Assembly (NCBI GenBank): GCA_026126345.1 | Contig: JAHCJH010000012.1 | Location: 1-40,356 of the forward strand | From: Phycisphaeraceae bacterium | GTDB taxonomy: Bacteria; Planctomycetota; Phycisphaerae; Phycisphaerales; UBA1924 | Length of the DNA stretch: 40,356 nt | Reading direction: 5' to 3' | Part shown: one piece after another, positions 7,024-15,307 of the stretch | How positions within the stretch are numbered: position 1 is the first letter of the stretch | Layout of the letters: each line of letters starts with the position of its first letter | Notes under the pieces: generated by a model | Databases searched by the model: none | What the model saw: the letters and a program-made list of their open reading frames with translations, nothing else | What the model was told of the DNA's origin: nothing | Position numbers and translations under genes: made by a program

Positions 7024-9600
7024 ATGCAGATGCAGTGCACGCGCGCGCTCCTGGCAACCCTGAGCCTGCTGGCCCCGGCCGCGTCGGCCACGGCTCAATG
7101 GTCCACCGACCCGGCGAACAACTTCCGGGTCGCCGACCGCCTCGGAGAGCAATCGGTCCCCAAGATCTCGCCGGCCAACGACGGCGGCGCGTACATCACC
7201 TGGTTCGACAACGGCAGCACCAGCATCAAGGCCGACACGTGGACCTGGAACGGCACCGCCTGGACCCGCGCAGCGGTCAGCGGTCCCGCGGCACGCTACC
7301 GGCACTCGATCGCGAACGACTCGACCCGCGCCCGCGTGGTGATGTTCGGCGGCGCGGCCGCCGCGGGCCTGCTGGCCGACACCTGGGAGTGGAACGGCAC
7401 GACGTGGTCAGCGGTCAACACGCCCGGGCCCTCGGCGCGCCAGCAGGCGGCGATGGTGTACGACGCGGCCCGCCAGGTAGTGATGCTGTTCGGCGGGTCG
7501 GACGGCAGCAACGGTTTGGGCGACACCTGGACATACAACGGCACGGCCTGGACACAGGCCGCGCCATCGACAAGCCCCGGCGCCCGCTGGTCGCACGGCA
7601 TGGCGTACGACTCCGTGCGCCAGGTGGTGGTACTGTTCGGCGGGCGCGACGGATCGGGCGCGCTCGGCGACACCTGGGAGTGGAACGGCACGAACTGGAC
7701 GCAGGCCGCCCCCGCCGGCACGCCGGGCGCCCGATCGGCCCACGGCATGGCGTTCGACCCGGTCAGCGGCCAGACCGTGCTCTTTGCCGGCGAGGACGCC
7801 GGCGGCAACATCCTGCAGGACACGTGGCTCTACGACGGTTCGAACTGGGCGGCGCAAGCGCCCGCCACGCTGCCGGCGGCGCGGCGCGAGTTCGCCATGG
7901 CCAACAGCTTCACGGCCGGCGGCCAGCGCGTGCTGATCTACGGCGGCTTCGGCGGTTCGTTCAACCTCGGCAACGCGTTCGAGTGGAGCGGTACGAACTG
8001 GGGGGCCAAGACCAGCACGCCCACCGCGCGGGTCGGCCCGGCGATGGCGTTCGACGCCGCAAGGTCCAACACCGTGCTGTTCGGCGGCCAGGAACTGGGC
8101 TTCTACGACCTGTACCTGCAGCGGCTGGATGCTTCGGGCAATGAACAGTGGCCGCACAACGGCGTGCTGGTCTGCGACCTGGACAACACGCAGGTGCTGG
8201 GCGCCTCGATCATCACGGCCGCCGACGGCGGCGCCGTGATCGCCCACAACGACCAGACGGAGCAACCGTTCGTCGGGTTCGGGCAGATCTCCGTCAGCAA
8301 GTTCTCCGCCGCGGGCACGCGGCTGTGGAAGCGCACGATCACCAGCAACACGGGCACGAACTCGAACCCCGTGATCGCGCAGCTCACCGACGGGACCTAC
8401 GCCGTCGGGTACAACACCAGCACCAGCCCGCAGTCGTTCATCCTGCAACGGCTGGATGCCGACGGCACACCGCTGTGGGCCGGCACGGGCGTTTCGGTCA
8501 CCGAGGCCGGCCGGTACCTGGCCATCTGCGACATCAAGCCCGTTACCGGCGGCTTCGCGGTGCTGTGGGTGCGGGCCTCCGGCGCGAGCCCCACGACGAC
8601 GACCAAGGGCCTGGCCGTGCAGAAGTTCGACTTCGCCGGCGCCCAGCAGTGGAACGCGGGCGCGCCGTTCAACGTCTTCGGCCCGTCTTCCACCGCGAGC
8701 ATCCAGAACGGGTATTTCCCAACCATGCTGGCCGATGGGTCGGGCGGCGTCTGTTTCGCCTGGTACGACTCGGTCATCGGCTCCCGCAACGCCTATCTCC
8801 AGCACGTGCTGGCCAACGGCACGCTCAAGTTCCCCGCCCCCCTGACCACCACCGGCGCCACCCCGGGGCGCGGCCGGCTGAGCGCCTCGCTCTCCTACGA
8901 CGCTCCCACCGGCGCGTACTTCATCGCCAGTTCCGAGGCCAACGGCGCCACCACCAACACCGACAACAACGTGGTGGTGCAGAAGATCGACTCGACCGGC
9001 GCCCTGCTCTGGGGCGGCGCGGCGCGGGCCGTGTTCGCGTTCGGCTCCCCCCAGCCGTCGTTCGTCAACTGCCTGTCGCTCGGGAGCGACTGCATCGTGG
9101 CGTACATGATCACCTCCGGGCCGGTCACGCGGGTGATCCGGGCCGCCCGCGTCAACGCCGACCAGTCGATCCCCTGGGCCGTTGACGTCAACAACGACGG
9201 CGGCACAGACAAGAGCCGCCTGGCCGCCGCGCTGAGCACCCAGGGCTTCGCCATGCTCACCTACGGCTGGGGCAATCCCTCGGGCCAGGACATCGCCGCG
9301 GCACGCCTGAACGCAGACGGGACGCTCGGGAATCCCGCCGCCCCGACCGGTTGCAGCCCGGCCGACGTGGCGACCGAGGGCAGCCCGCAACCGTTCGACG
9401 ACGGGCCCGACGGCTTCATCACGGGCACCGACTTCGATGTCTTCGTGCAGGCGTTCTTCCAGGAGATCCGGCGCCCGGCCGGCACCGGTCCGTTCATCGC
9501 CGACCTGACCGACGGCGACGGCACCGGCGGGCCCGACGGCTTCATCACCGGCTCGGACTTCGACTTCTTCATCGTGAAGTTCTTCGCCGGCTGCCCGTAG
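7024..9600 (+). CDS. Large secreted protein: Kelch-type propeller, second repeat region, EF-hand-like C-terminal module
   Basis: An 858-aa exported protein. The ATG at 7024 has GGGAGAGG about seven bases upstream and a signal peptide (residues 1-25, ending ATAQ). Residues 26-64 (WSTDP ... YITWFDNG) and 360 onward (FYDLYLQRLDASGNEQW) read as one continuous propeller-like family split by a block at 65-359. That block is six Kelch-like repeats of 43-51 residues, each starting D(T)W.(W/Y)(N/D)G..W and ending in a FGG turn, enough for a six-bladed propeller. Residues about 360-775 hold further repeats (LQRLDADG.PLW, VQKFDFAGAQQW, VQKIDSTGALLW). The last 82 residues form an EF-hand/dockerin-like pair (DGPDGFITG.DFD, twice) bounded by Cys, as in the protein at 9852. 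I infer a cell-surface or extracellular binding protein; no catalytic site is seen. Confidence 0.85.
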   Translation: MQMQCTRALLATLSLLAPAASATAQWSTDPANNFRVADRLGEQSVPKISPANDGGAYITWFDNGSTSIKADTWTWNGTAWTRAAVSGPAARYRHSIANDSTRARVVMFGGAAAAGLLADTWEWNGTTWSAVNTPGPSARQQAAMVYDAARQVVMLFGGSDGSNGLGDTWTYNGTAWTQAAPSTSPGARWSHGMAYDSVRQVVVLFGGRDGSGALGDTWEWNGTNWTQAAPAGTPGARSAHGMAFDPVSGQTVLFAGEDAGGNILQDTWLYDGSNWAAQAPATLPAARREFAMANSFTAGGQRVLIYGGFGGSFNLGNAFEWSGTNWGAKTSTPTARVGPAMAFDAARSNTVLFGGQELGFYDLYLQRLDASGNEQWPHNGVLVCDLDNTQVLGASIITAADGGAVIAHNDQTEQPFVGFGQISVSKFSAAGTRLWKRTITSNTGTNSNPVIAQLTDGTYAVGYNTSTSPQSFILQRLDADGTPLWAGTGVSVTEAGRYLAICDIKPVTGGFAVLWVRASGASPTTTTKGLAVQKFDFAGAQQWNAGAPFNVFGPSSTASIQNGYFPTMLADGSGGVCFAWYDSVIGSRNAYLQHVLANGTLKFPAPLTTTGATPGRGRLSASLSYDAPTGAYFIASSEANGATTNTDNNVVVQKIDSTGALLWGGAARAVFAFGSPQPSFVNCLSLGSDCIVAYMITSGPVTRVIRAARVNADQSIPWAVDVNNDGGTDKSRLAAALSTQGFAMLTYGWGNPSGQDIAAARLNADGTLGNPAAPTGCSPADVATEGSPQPFDDGPDGFITGTDFDVFVQAFFQEIRRPAGTGPFIADLTDGDGTGGPDGFITGSDFDFFIVKFFAGCP
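7216..8100 (+). repeat. Six Kelch-like repeats within the secreted protein
   Basis: Residues 65-359 hold units starting near residues 71, 119, 167, 216, 266 and 317. Each carries DTW.(W/Y)NG..W, a Pro-rich turn with .AR..H.MA.D, and ..V(L/M)FGG. The first three units are 48-49 residues and most alike; the last is shortest and most worn. Together they should close one six-bladed beta-propeller. Confidence 0.75.
9352..9597 (+). repeat. C-terminal EF-hand/dockerin-like module, copy 1
   Basis: An 82-residue module running from Cys to GCP. It holds two loops of the form D-x-G-P-D-G-F-I-T-G-x-D, matching positions 5, 6, 8 and 12 of an EF-hand loop. The copy at 10107-10352 has the same length and about 62 of 82 identical residues by hand alignment. 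Confidence 0.75.
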
Positions 9601-9628
9601 GTCCGGCGGAAACGCGCGGCGACGATTC

Positions 9629-9658
9629 AAACCCCCGGGGCCTTTTGCCCGGGGGTTT
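9629..9658. terminator. Terminator after the 858-aa secreted protein
   Basis: AAACCCCCGGG (9629-9639) pairs perfectly with CCCGGGGGTTT (9648-9658) over 11 bp, with an eight-base loop. It lies 29 bases after the stop codon. The A/T ends make it workable in either direction. Confidence 0.8.
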
Positions 9659-9800
9659 CTCGTTGTTCGGGTCCACGGGCCCGCAATGAAGTGCCGCGCC
9701 CGGTTCCGGTTCTGTACGGGGAGAATTCGCCGGGTTCGGCTGGCCCCTTCGATCGGGATTGTCGCACTGAAGAAGTGCCGGAGCCGTTTCGCGGCCGCGC

Positions 9801-9828
9801 TTGTGTCCTTGCGGGACCGTGGTACGCT
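9801..9828 (+). promoter_or_regulatory. Possible promoter of the 167-aa secreted protein
   Basis: TTGTGT (9801-9806), 16 bp and TACGCT (9823-9828), the same -10 form (TANNCT) seen before several other genes here. The ATG is at 9852. Confidence 0.35.
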
Positions 9829-9851
9829 GAACGCCGGCTTGGAGGTGACTC

Positions 9852-10355
9852 ATGCGCGTGATCAAGATGCTGGCCTGTTCGGGGGCGGTGCTGGCGGCGA
9901 TGTTCGCCGGCGTCGGCTCGGCGCGGGCGCAGAGCGGCGGCGGGTTCGACCTGTCCTGGAACACGATCGACGGCGGCGGCGGCAAGAGCACCGGCGGCGT
10001 CTTTGAGTTGTCGGGCACCATCGGCCAGCCCGACGCCGGCGTGATGACCGGCGGCACGTTCACGCTCACGGGCGGCTTCTGGGCCGTGCCGGTGGGCCCG
10101 CGTGCGTGCAGCGGCGCCGACGTCGCGACCGAAGGCAGCGCCCAGCCGCTGATCGACGGGCCCGACGGGTTCATCACCGGCATCGACTTCGACGTGTTCA
10201 TCACGGCGTTCTTCCAGGAAGTCCGCCGACCGGCGCCCAACGGTCCGTACATCGCCGACCTGACCGACGGCGCCGGCTCGGGCCCGCCCGATTCGTTCAT
10301 CACGGGGTCGGACTTCGACCTGTTCGTGCAGCTGTTCTTCCAGGGCTGCCCGTAA
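9852..10355 (+). CDS. Secreted 'FDLSWNTIDGGGG'-type protein with EF-hand-like module
   Basis: A 167-aa exported protein. The start is clear: GGAGGTGA at 9841-9848, then ATG. A signal peptide spans residues 1-27 (ending ARAQ). Residues 31-82 contain FDLSWNTIDGGGG, LSGTIGQPDAG and LTGGFWAVP, a short Gly-rich strand domain that I recall as recurring in secreted planctomycete proteins. From Cys86 to the end is an 82-residue EF-hand/dockerin-like module nearly identical to the end of the protein at 7024. In the second loop DG is changed to DS (PDSFITG), which may weaken metal binding. Its function is unknown; the shared module suggests both proteins are targeted or docked in the same way. Terminators lie on both sides, so it is probably transcribed alone. 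Confidence 0.85.
   Translation: MRVIKMLACSGAVLAAMFAGVGSARAQSGGGFDLSWNTIDGGGGKSTGGVFELSGTIGQPDAGVMTGGTFTLTGGFWAVPVGPRACSGADVATEGSAQPLIDGPDGFITGIDFDVFITAFFQEVRRPAPNGPYIADLTDGAGSGPPDSFITGSDFDLFVQLFFQGCP
10107..10352 (+). repeat. C-terminal EF-hand/dockerin-like module, copy 2
   Basis: The same 82-residue module as at 9352-9597, running from Cys to GCP. The first loop is IDGPDGFITGID and the second PPDSFITGSD. Differences from copy 1 are spread along the module rather than clustered, suggesting an older duplication or repeated recruitment. Confidence 0.75.
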
Positions 10356-10384
10356 CGCGGCGGCCGGAATCGATCGACCGAATG

Positions 10385-10416
10385 ACAAGGCCCGGGACGC
10401 GCGTCCCGGACCTTGT
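10385..10416. terminator. Bidirectional terminator-like hairpin between convergent genes
   Basis: ACAAGG (10385-10390) pairs with CCTTGT (10411-10416). Inside, CCGGGACG and CGTCCCGG pair around a short loop. It separates the secreted protein from the end of the transketolase gene (10476). There is no long T tract. Confidence 0.65.
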
Positions 10417-10475
10417 TCGTTGGGCGGGTTGGGCGGGTGCGGTTCGCGCCCCGGCCGGGCCGGCGCGGGCCCGGT

Positions 10476-12443
10476 TCAGGCCACCTGCAGCAGCTTCATG
10501 GTCTCGGCCACGATGTCGGCGGCGCTCAGGCCGCACATCTTGAGCACCTCGTCGGCGGTGCGGGCGCTCTTGGGGATGCGCCGAACGTACATCTGGCGGA
10601 GGGTGAAGGCGTCGCCCGAGCCGGTGAGCGCATCGGCGACGGCGGCGCCGATGCCGCCTCCGTAGTTGTCCTCGATGGTGACGATGTAGCCGCCGTTGTT
10701 GTTGGCGATGTCCAGCAGGGCGTCGGTGTCGAACGGCAGGGAGTACAGGTCGACCAGGGTGGCCGAGATGCCGGCCTTGTCCAGCGCGTCCAGGGCCTTG
10801 TTCGCCTCGTGCACCATGGCGCCGGCGGCGCACAGCAGCACGTCGCGACCCTCGGACAGGACCTCGAAGCCGCCGAGGTTGAAGGCGGTCTGGTCGTTGT
10901 AGATGAACTCGGTGTCGTTGCGGAGCGTGCGCATGTAGCAGGCGCCCTCGTACTCGGCCATGGCGTGGGTGAGGGCGTAGGCGGCGTAGGCGTCGGCGGG
11001 CTGGAGGATGTAGCAGGCGGGGTTCCCGCGGTGATCGCGGGTGGTCGAGAAGGCCCGGAACCAAGCCAGGTCGGGCAGCGACATCTGGCTTGGGCCGTCG
11101 GCGGCGAGCGTGATGCCCGCGTGCGAGCCAACGATCTTGAGGTTCGCCCCGCTGTTGATCGCCATCTCGATCTGGTCGTACGCCCGGGTCACAAACTTCG
11201 CGAACGTCGAGACGAACGGCACCTTGCCGGCGGCCGAAAGCCCGGCGCCGACCGACACCATGTTCTGCTCGGCGATCTTGCACTCGAAGAACCGCGACGC
11301 CAGCGTCGAGTCCTTCTTGAACATGTCGGCGAACGTCGAGTTGCTCACATCGGCGTCGAGCGCCACCACGCGGTCGTTGGCGTGCCCCAGCGCCCGCAAC
11401 GCCACGCCGTAGGCCCGGCGCGTCGCCATCTTGCCCGTCTGCAGCGCCGTCACCATGTCGAACTTCCTGGCGATCTCGCCCAGCGGCACCATCTCGCCCT
11501 GGCGCTGCTCGCGCGGCTTGTACTCGGCGGGCGGCTGGATCTCGAACGAATCGCTCGACACCAGGCTGCTGGTCAGCTCGACGCGCTTCTCGTCCAGCTC
11601 GGCCAGCGCCTTGGTCATGGCGTCGCCGGTCGCCGGCTTGCCGTGCCAGCCCGAGCCGCTCATCGTCGGCGAGCCCCACCCCTTGACCGTGCGGGCCACC
11701 AGGGCGATCGGCTGGTCGAAGGTGCCGCTGTTCTTGCAGAACTCGTCAAACGCCGCCTTGATCTGCCGGGGGTCGTGCCCGTCGATCTCGACGACCTTGA
11801 AGCCGTAGGCCGCGAGCTTGGCCGCGATCACCTTGGACGACTGCTGCTTGCTCACCCGGTCGGCCTGGCCGTACTCGTTGCAGTTGAAGATGGGCAGCAC
11901 GTTGGTCAGCCGCCGCTCGGCGATGTAGTCCAGGGCCTCGGCGATCTGGCCCTCGCGCGACTCTCCGTCGCCGATGATGCAGAAGATCCGCCGGTCCAGC
12001 CCGTCGAGCTTGGCCGCCTCGCCCAGGCCGGCCGCGACCGACAGGCCCTGGCCCAGCGATCCCGTCGCCGCGTCGAAGAAGGGGAAGCCCTCCATCGGGT
12101 TGGGGTGGCCGTCGAGCTCGCTGGCGGCGTCGCGGAGCTTGGACAGGTCCTCGACCGTCAGCCGCCGGCGGTTCTCGGGGTCCTTGCCGATCATGACGCC
12201 AAGCTTGGCGCACGCGGCGTAGACGATCGGCACGGCGTGCCCTTCGCTGAGCACCAGCCGGTCGCTGGTGGGGTAATCTGGGTAGTCGGGGCTCCACCGC
12301 ATGGTCGAGAACATGAGCACGGTCACGATGTGGCCGAGCGACATGGATGTGGAGGGGTGCCCGCTGCCGGCGGCGGCGGTCATCTCGATGGACATCCGGT
12401 CAAGCTCAATGGCCTGGGCATGCACGGCGGCTTCGAATGACAT
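10476..12443 (-). CDS. tkt: Transketolase
   Basis: A 655-aa thiamine-diphosphate enzyme of the pentose phosphate pathway, moving two-carbon units between sugar phosphates. The ATG at 12443 is preceded by AGGAAAGGA; longer in-frame extensions to 12596 lack family similarity. The N-terminal domain has GSGHPSTSMSLG (residues 27-38), SEGHA (66-70) and GSLGQGLSVAAG (128-139). The TPP motif runs from GDG (158-160) to NCN (187-189). The pyrimidine domain includes RRAYG, LDADVSNST and the CKIAEQNMVSVGAGL segment. The length matches full-size transketolases. The gene stands alone and is divergent from dnaN, 321 bases away. Assignment is firm; the second half also resembles the related dihydroxyacetone synthases, which are less likely. 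Confidence 0.95.
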   Translation of the reverse strand: MSFEAAVHAQAIELDRMSIEMTAAAGSGHPSTSMSLGHIVTVLMFSTMRWSPDYPDYPTSDRLVLSEGHAVPIVYAACAKLGVMIGKDPENRRRLTVEDLSKLRDAASELDGHPNPMEGFPFFDAATGSLGQGLSVAAGLGEAAKLDGLDRRIFCIIGDGESREGQIAEALDYIAERRLTNVLPIFNCNEYGQADRVSKQQSSKVIAAKLAAYGFKVVEIDGHDPRQIKAAFDEFCKNSGTFDQPIALVARTVKGWGSPTMSGSGWHGKPATGDAMTKALAELDEKRVELTSSLVSSDSFEIQPPAEYKPREQRQGEMVPLGEIARKFDMVTALQTGKMATRRAYGVALRALGHANDRVVALDADVSNSTFADMFKKDSTLASRFFECKIAEQNMVSVGAGLSAAGKVPFVSTFAKFVTRAYDQIEMAINSGANLKIVGSHAGITLAADGPSQMSLPDLAWFRAFSTTRDHRGNPACYILQPADAYAAYALTHAMAEYEGACYMRTLRNDTEFIYNDQTAFNLGGFEVLSEGRDVLLCAAGAMVHEANKALDALDKAGISATLVDLYSLPFDTDALLDIANNNGGYIVTIEDNYGGGIGAAVADALTGSGDAFTLRQMYVRRIPKSARTADEVLKMCGLSAADIVAETMKLLQVA

Positions 12444-12764
12444 GGCAGCGTCCTTTCCTGGAGGTCGGGGCGGCGATCCGCCCTCAGGGGCAACATTCAC
12501 CGCGCGGGCGCATCGCTCTGGGCGTCCTGAACGGCTGGCACGCGCTTTGCCGAGGCCATCCCCGGCAGGAGAGTATCGCGGGTTGGCCCGCGCCAATCAA
12601 CCTTCGCGGGACGGAAATCGCTCCGATCGGGGTTTGTTGGTCGCGTCGCGTCCTGTGCCCGCACCGGTTACACTCGCTGCACCGTTGGCCGTTCCGTGCC
12701 GCGGGGGGGTTCGAATCATCGGCCGCTGCCCGGAGCGGACCGTCGGAAAGGGAGTTCCTGCCGT
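12444..12764. other. Intergenic region between tkt and dnaN (321 bp)
   Basis: It holds the divergent control regions. For dnaN there is a TACACT -10-like box at 12669-12674 and the Shine-Dalgarno GGAAAGGGAG just before the ATG. For tkt only the ribosome binding site is clear. I see no convincing RNA gene or small ORF. Confidence 0.5.
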
Positions 12765-13955
12765 ATGAAGGTTGCCTGCGATCGCACCGCCATCGTCGCC
12801 GCCGTAAACCTCGTGGCCGGCGTGGTGCCCGCCCGGACGACGGTGCCCGCCATGTCGGGCCTGCGGCTGACTGCCGCGAAACACGCCGGGGTCGGCGAAT
12901 TGTCCCTGGCCGGTACCGACGCCGAGACGAGCGTGGTGCTGACCATCACCCAGGTGGACGTCGCCCAGCCCGGCACGGCGGTGGTTTCGGCCGAGAAACT
13001 CCGCGCCATCCTGCAGAGCGTGGACGAGTCCAACCCCACCGTCGCCTTCGAGCTCGACGGCGACCTGTTCTCCATCAAGGCCTCGCACGGCAAGTTCAAG
13101 ATCATCACCTTCAAGGAGGGTGAGTTCCCGCAGATCCCGGACTTCGCCAAGGCCGCGGCGGGCGCCCGCTCGGCGTTCAACGCCCCGGCGGGCACGCTGC
13201 GCCGGCTGATCGACCGGACGATCTTCGCCATCGCCAGCGAGACGTCGCGGTACGCGATCAACGGGCTGCTGATGAAGCGCGACGGCAAGAAGCTCGAGAT
13301 GGTGGCGACCGACGGCCGCCGCCTGGCGCTCTGCCGGGCCACCATCAAGGCGTCCGGCGGCGACGGCGACAAGGTCTCCTGCATCGTGCCCCGCAAGGCC
13401 CTGGGCCTGTTCCAGCGGCTGGCGGGCGACCCGGAGTCGAACGTCCGCGTGGCGATCACCGACAACCGCATCTTCTTCGCCTTCGAGGACGGCCCGGAGG
13501 GCGCCAAGGAAGACGCGAAGAAGCACCCCGTCGCGACCCTCAGCAGCGCGCTGGTCGAGGGCGCGTTCCCCCCGTACGAGGACGTCATCCCCAAGGACCA
13601 GGACCGGCGCATCACCGCCGCGCGCGAGGAGTTCATCCGCGCCGTGCGCCAGGCGGCGGTGCTTACCAACGAGGAATCCCGAGGCGTGCGGATGGCCTTC
13701 AACAAGAAGTCCAAGTCGGCCAAGATCACCAGCCGCGCCCCCGAGATGGGCGAGAGCGAGATCGACCTGGATCTCACCGGCTTCGAAGGCGACGACCTGG
13801 AGATCTCGTTCAACCCCGGCTACCTGGCCGACGCGCTCAAGACGATGGACGAGCCCGAGGTGCTGATCGAGCTGAAAGCCGCCAACAAGCCGGGCATCAT
13901 CAAGGCCGGCAGCGATTTCCTGTACGTCGTGATGCCGGTCAACCTGCCGGCGTGA
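12765..13955 (+). CDS. dnaN: DNA polymerase III subunit beta (sliding clamp)
   Basis: A 396-aa ring subunit that tethers polymerase III to DNA. The ATG at 12765 (MKVACDRTAI) is preceded by GGAAAGGGAG with a ten-base gap; the in-frame extension upstream has no family character. The three clamp domains are recognisable: residues about 1-125 (..GLRLTA ... SLAGTDAETSVV ... VSAEKLRAIL), 130-265 (RRLIDRTIFAIASETSRYAINGLL, then MVATDGRRLALC) and 270-396 (FNPGYLADALKTMDEPEVLIEL and the final YVVMPVNL, matching the conserved YxxMPM-type end). A short Glu/Lys-rich stretch around residues 245-260 (EGAKEDAKKH) interrupts the second domain. It is not next to dnaA, which lies 14 kb downstream. Confidence 0.96.
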   Translation: MKVACDRTAIVAAVNLVAGVVPARTTVPAMSGLRLTAAKHAGVGELSLAGTDAETSVVLTITQVDVAQPGTAVVSAEKLRAILQSVDESNPTVAFELDGDLFSIKASHGKFKIITFKEGEFPQIPDFAKAAAGARSAFNAPAGTLRRLIDRTIFAIASETSRYAINGLLMKRDGKKLEMVATDGRRLALCRATIKASGGDGDKVSCIVPRKALGLFQRLAGDPESNVRVAITDNRIFFAFEDGPEGAKEDAKKHPVATLSSALVEGAFPPYEDVIPKDQDRRITAAREEFIRAVRQAAVLTNEESRGVRMAFNKKSKSAKITSRAPEMGESEIDLDLTGFEGDDLEISFNPGYLADALKTMDEPEVLIELKAANKPGIIKAGSDFLYVVMPVNLPA

Positions 13956-14068
13956 GCCGGGGCGATCGGCGGAAGCCTCCGAATGGACGACGTGCCGGGG
14001 CGCCGTTCGGGCGCCAAGGGGTATAGTCTCGCGCCCCGGTCACACACCCTTGCACAGGCGAACAACCC

Positions 14069-14611
14069 ATGGCCAAGAAGTCCAAGAAGTCGGCGAGCGC
14101 CAAGACCGCCAAAGCCAGCAAGGGCGCCAAGCGCCCCGCCGCCAAGGCCCCCAAGCACAAGCCCAAGTCCAAGGCGCCTGCCGCGCGCACGCCCGCGGGC
14201 AAGGCCGCCGGGACCAGCACCCTTCCCCCGGGTGTGCACAACTTCTCCACAGGTAGCGGTCCCGGCCCGCGTGAGATCGGGACCGACCTGGTCGCGCTGT
14301 TCAACGCCGGCAAGGCCGACCAGGTGGAGAAGAAGTGGTGGTCGCCCGACATCGTGTCGGTGGAAGGCATGGGCATGGCCTGGAGCGGCCGAAAGGCCGT
14401 TGATGCCAAGAACGCCGAGTGGCTCAAGGCCAATGAGATCCTCGGCGGTTCGGCAGAGGGACCGTACGTCGGCGCTTCGGGCTTCGCGGTCCGTTTCCGC
14501 ATCCACGTCAAGGACCGTGCCAGCGGCTCGTCGCAGATGATGGACGAGGTGGGCGTCTACACCGTGCACAACGGCAAGATCACCCGCGAAGAGTTCATGT
14601 ACGGCTCGTGA
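14069..14611 (+). CDS. SnoaL/NTF2-like domain protein with a long basic N-terminal tail
   Basis: A 180-aa protein in two parts. Residues 1-52 are Lys/Ala/Pro-rich with KAPKHKPKSK-type repeats, resembling the tails of histone H1-like bacterial proteins. Residues about 65-180 look like an NTF2/SnoaL fold (IGTDLVALFNAGKADQVEKKWW, SVEGMGMAWSGRKAV, VYTVHNGKITREEFMY), usually a small-molecule or dimer module. A TATAGT -10 box lies at 14022-14027, giving a leader of about 35 bases. There is no strong Shine-Dalgarno sequence. It follows dnaN on the same strand by 113 bases with its own promoter. The tail suggests nucleic acid binding; this is inference from composition. Confidence 0.75.
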   Translation: MAKKSKKSASAKTAKASKGAKRPAAKAPKHKPKSKAPAARTPAGKAAGTSTLPPGVHNFSTGSGPGPREIGTDLVALFNAGKADQVEKKWWSPDIVSVEGMGMAWSGRKAVDAKNAEWLKANEILGGSAEGPYVGASGFAVRFRIHVKDRASGSSQMMDEVGVYTVHNGKITREEFMYGS

Positions 14612-14629
14612 GCGCCGCCGCGGCGGTGG

Positions 14630-15244
14630 TCAGCGCCGGAGGCGCGACCGCACGGCGTTGACCGCCTCGTCGATCGCCCGCTCCAGCACGCTGTTGGTGA
14701 TGAACAGGTCGTACGCGCCGCAATCGCGGGCCGTGGCGATCTCCCGGCGCGCCTCGGCGAAGCGCTGCTGGATCTTTTCCTCGTTCTCGCGCTTGCGCGA
14801 CCGCAGCCGCTCCAGCAGCGTCGGCTCGTCGGGCGGCAGGATGAAGATCCCGAACGCCCCGGGCACCTGCCGCTTGACCGACACGGCCCCCTGCACGTCG
14901 ATCTCCAGGATCACCAGCCGCCCGCGCCGCAGTTGCTCCTGCACCCAGGCCCGGGGCGTGCCGTAGCGCTTGCCAAACACCCCGGCGTACTCCAGGAACT
15001 CGCCGGCGGCGACCATGCGGTCGAATTCCTCATCGCTGACGAAGCGGTAGTCGACGCCCTCGACGTCGGCGGGGGTCCTGGGGCGCGTGGTGGCCGACAC
15101 GCTGAAGACCGCGCCGGGGATCGCCCGCTCGACGGCGCGGGTGATCGTGGTCTTGCCCACGCCCGACGGTCCGCTGATGATCAACAGCAGGCCGTTGTCG
15201 GTGTCGGTCGGCAGGCGGTGGTCGGCCGTCGGCTGGGGGGACAT
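14630..15244 (-). CDS. gmk: Guanylate kinase
   Basis: A 204-aa enzyme phosphorylating GMP to GDP with ATP. The P-loop GPSGVGKT is at residues 25-32. The GMP-binding region follows with SVSATTRPRTPADVEGVDYRFV and the EFLEYAGVFGKRYGTP segment. ILEIDVQGA is the conserved Asp-containing strand, and the lid has RLRSRKRENEEKIQQR. The length is normal for the family apart from a 16-residue N-terminal extension rich in Asp/Thr. In many bacteria gmk lies next to rpoZ or dfp; neither is seen here. It ends 19 bases from the convergent SnoaL-like gene, across a 12-bp GC palindrome. Confidence 0.96.
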   Translation of the reverse strand: MSPQPTADHRLPTDTDNGLLLIISGPSGVGKTTITRAVERAIPGAVFSVSATTRPRTPADVEGVDYRFVSDEEFDRMVAAGEFLEYAGVFGKRYGTPRAWVQEQLRRGRLVILEIDVQGAVSVKRQVPGAFGIFILPPDEPTLLERLRSRKRENEEKIQQRFAEARREIATARDCGAYDLFITNSVLERAIDEAVNAVRSRLRR

Positions 15245-15307
15245 GGCCCGAGCGTAGCCGAGACCCGGCGGCGGACGCGGCGTGCCGTGCGCGGGGGACC
15301 ATTGGAA

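Noticed and set aside
12706..12720. GGTTCGAATC, resembling a tRNA T-loop
   Set aside because: The flanking bases do not form a T-stem and no acceptor or anticodon arm could be built around it.
14230..14253. Two DnaA-box-like nonamers (TGTGCACAA and TTCTCCACA)
   Set aside because: Both are one-mismatch matches inside a coding sequence where the codons explain them.
14615..14626. Perfect 12-bp palindrome CCGCCGCGGCGG between convergent genes
   Set aside because: It has no loop or T tract; probably chance in GC-rich DNA, at best a weak terminator.
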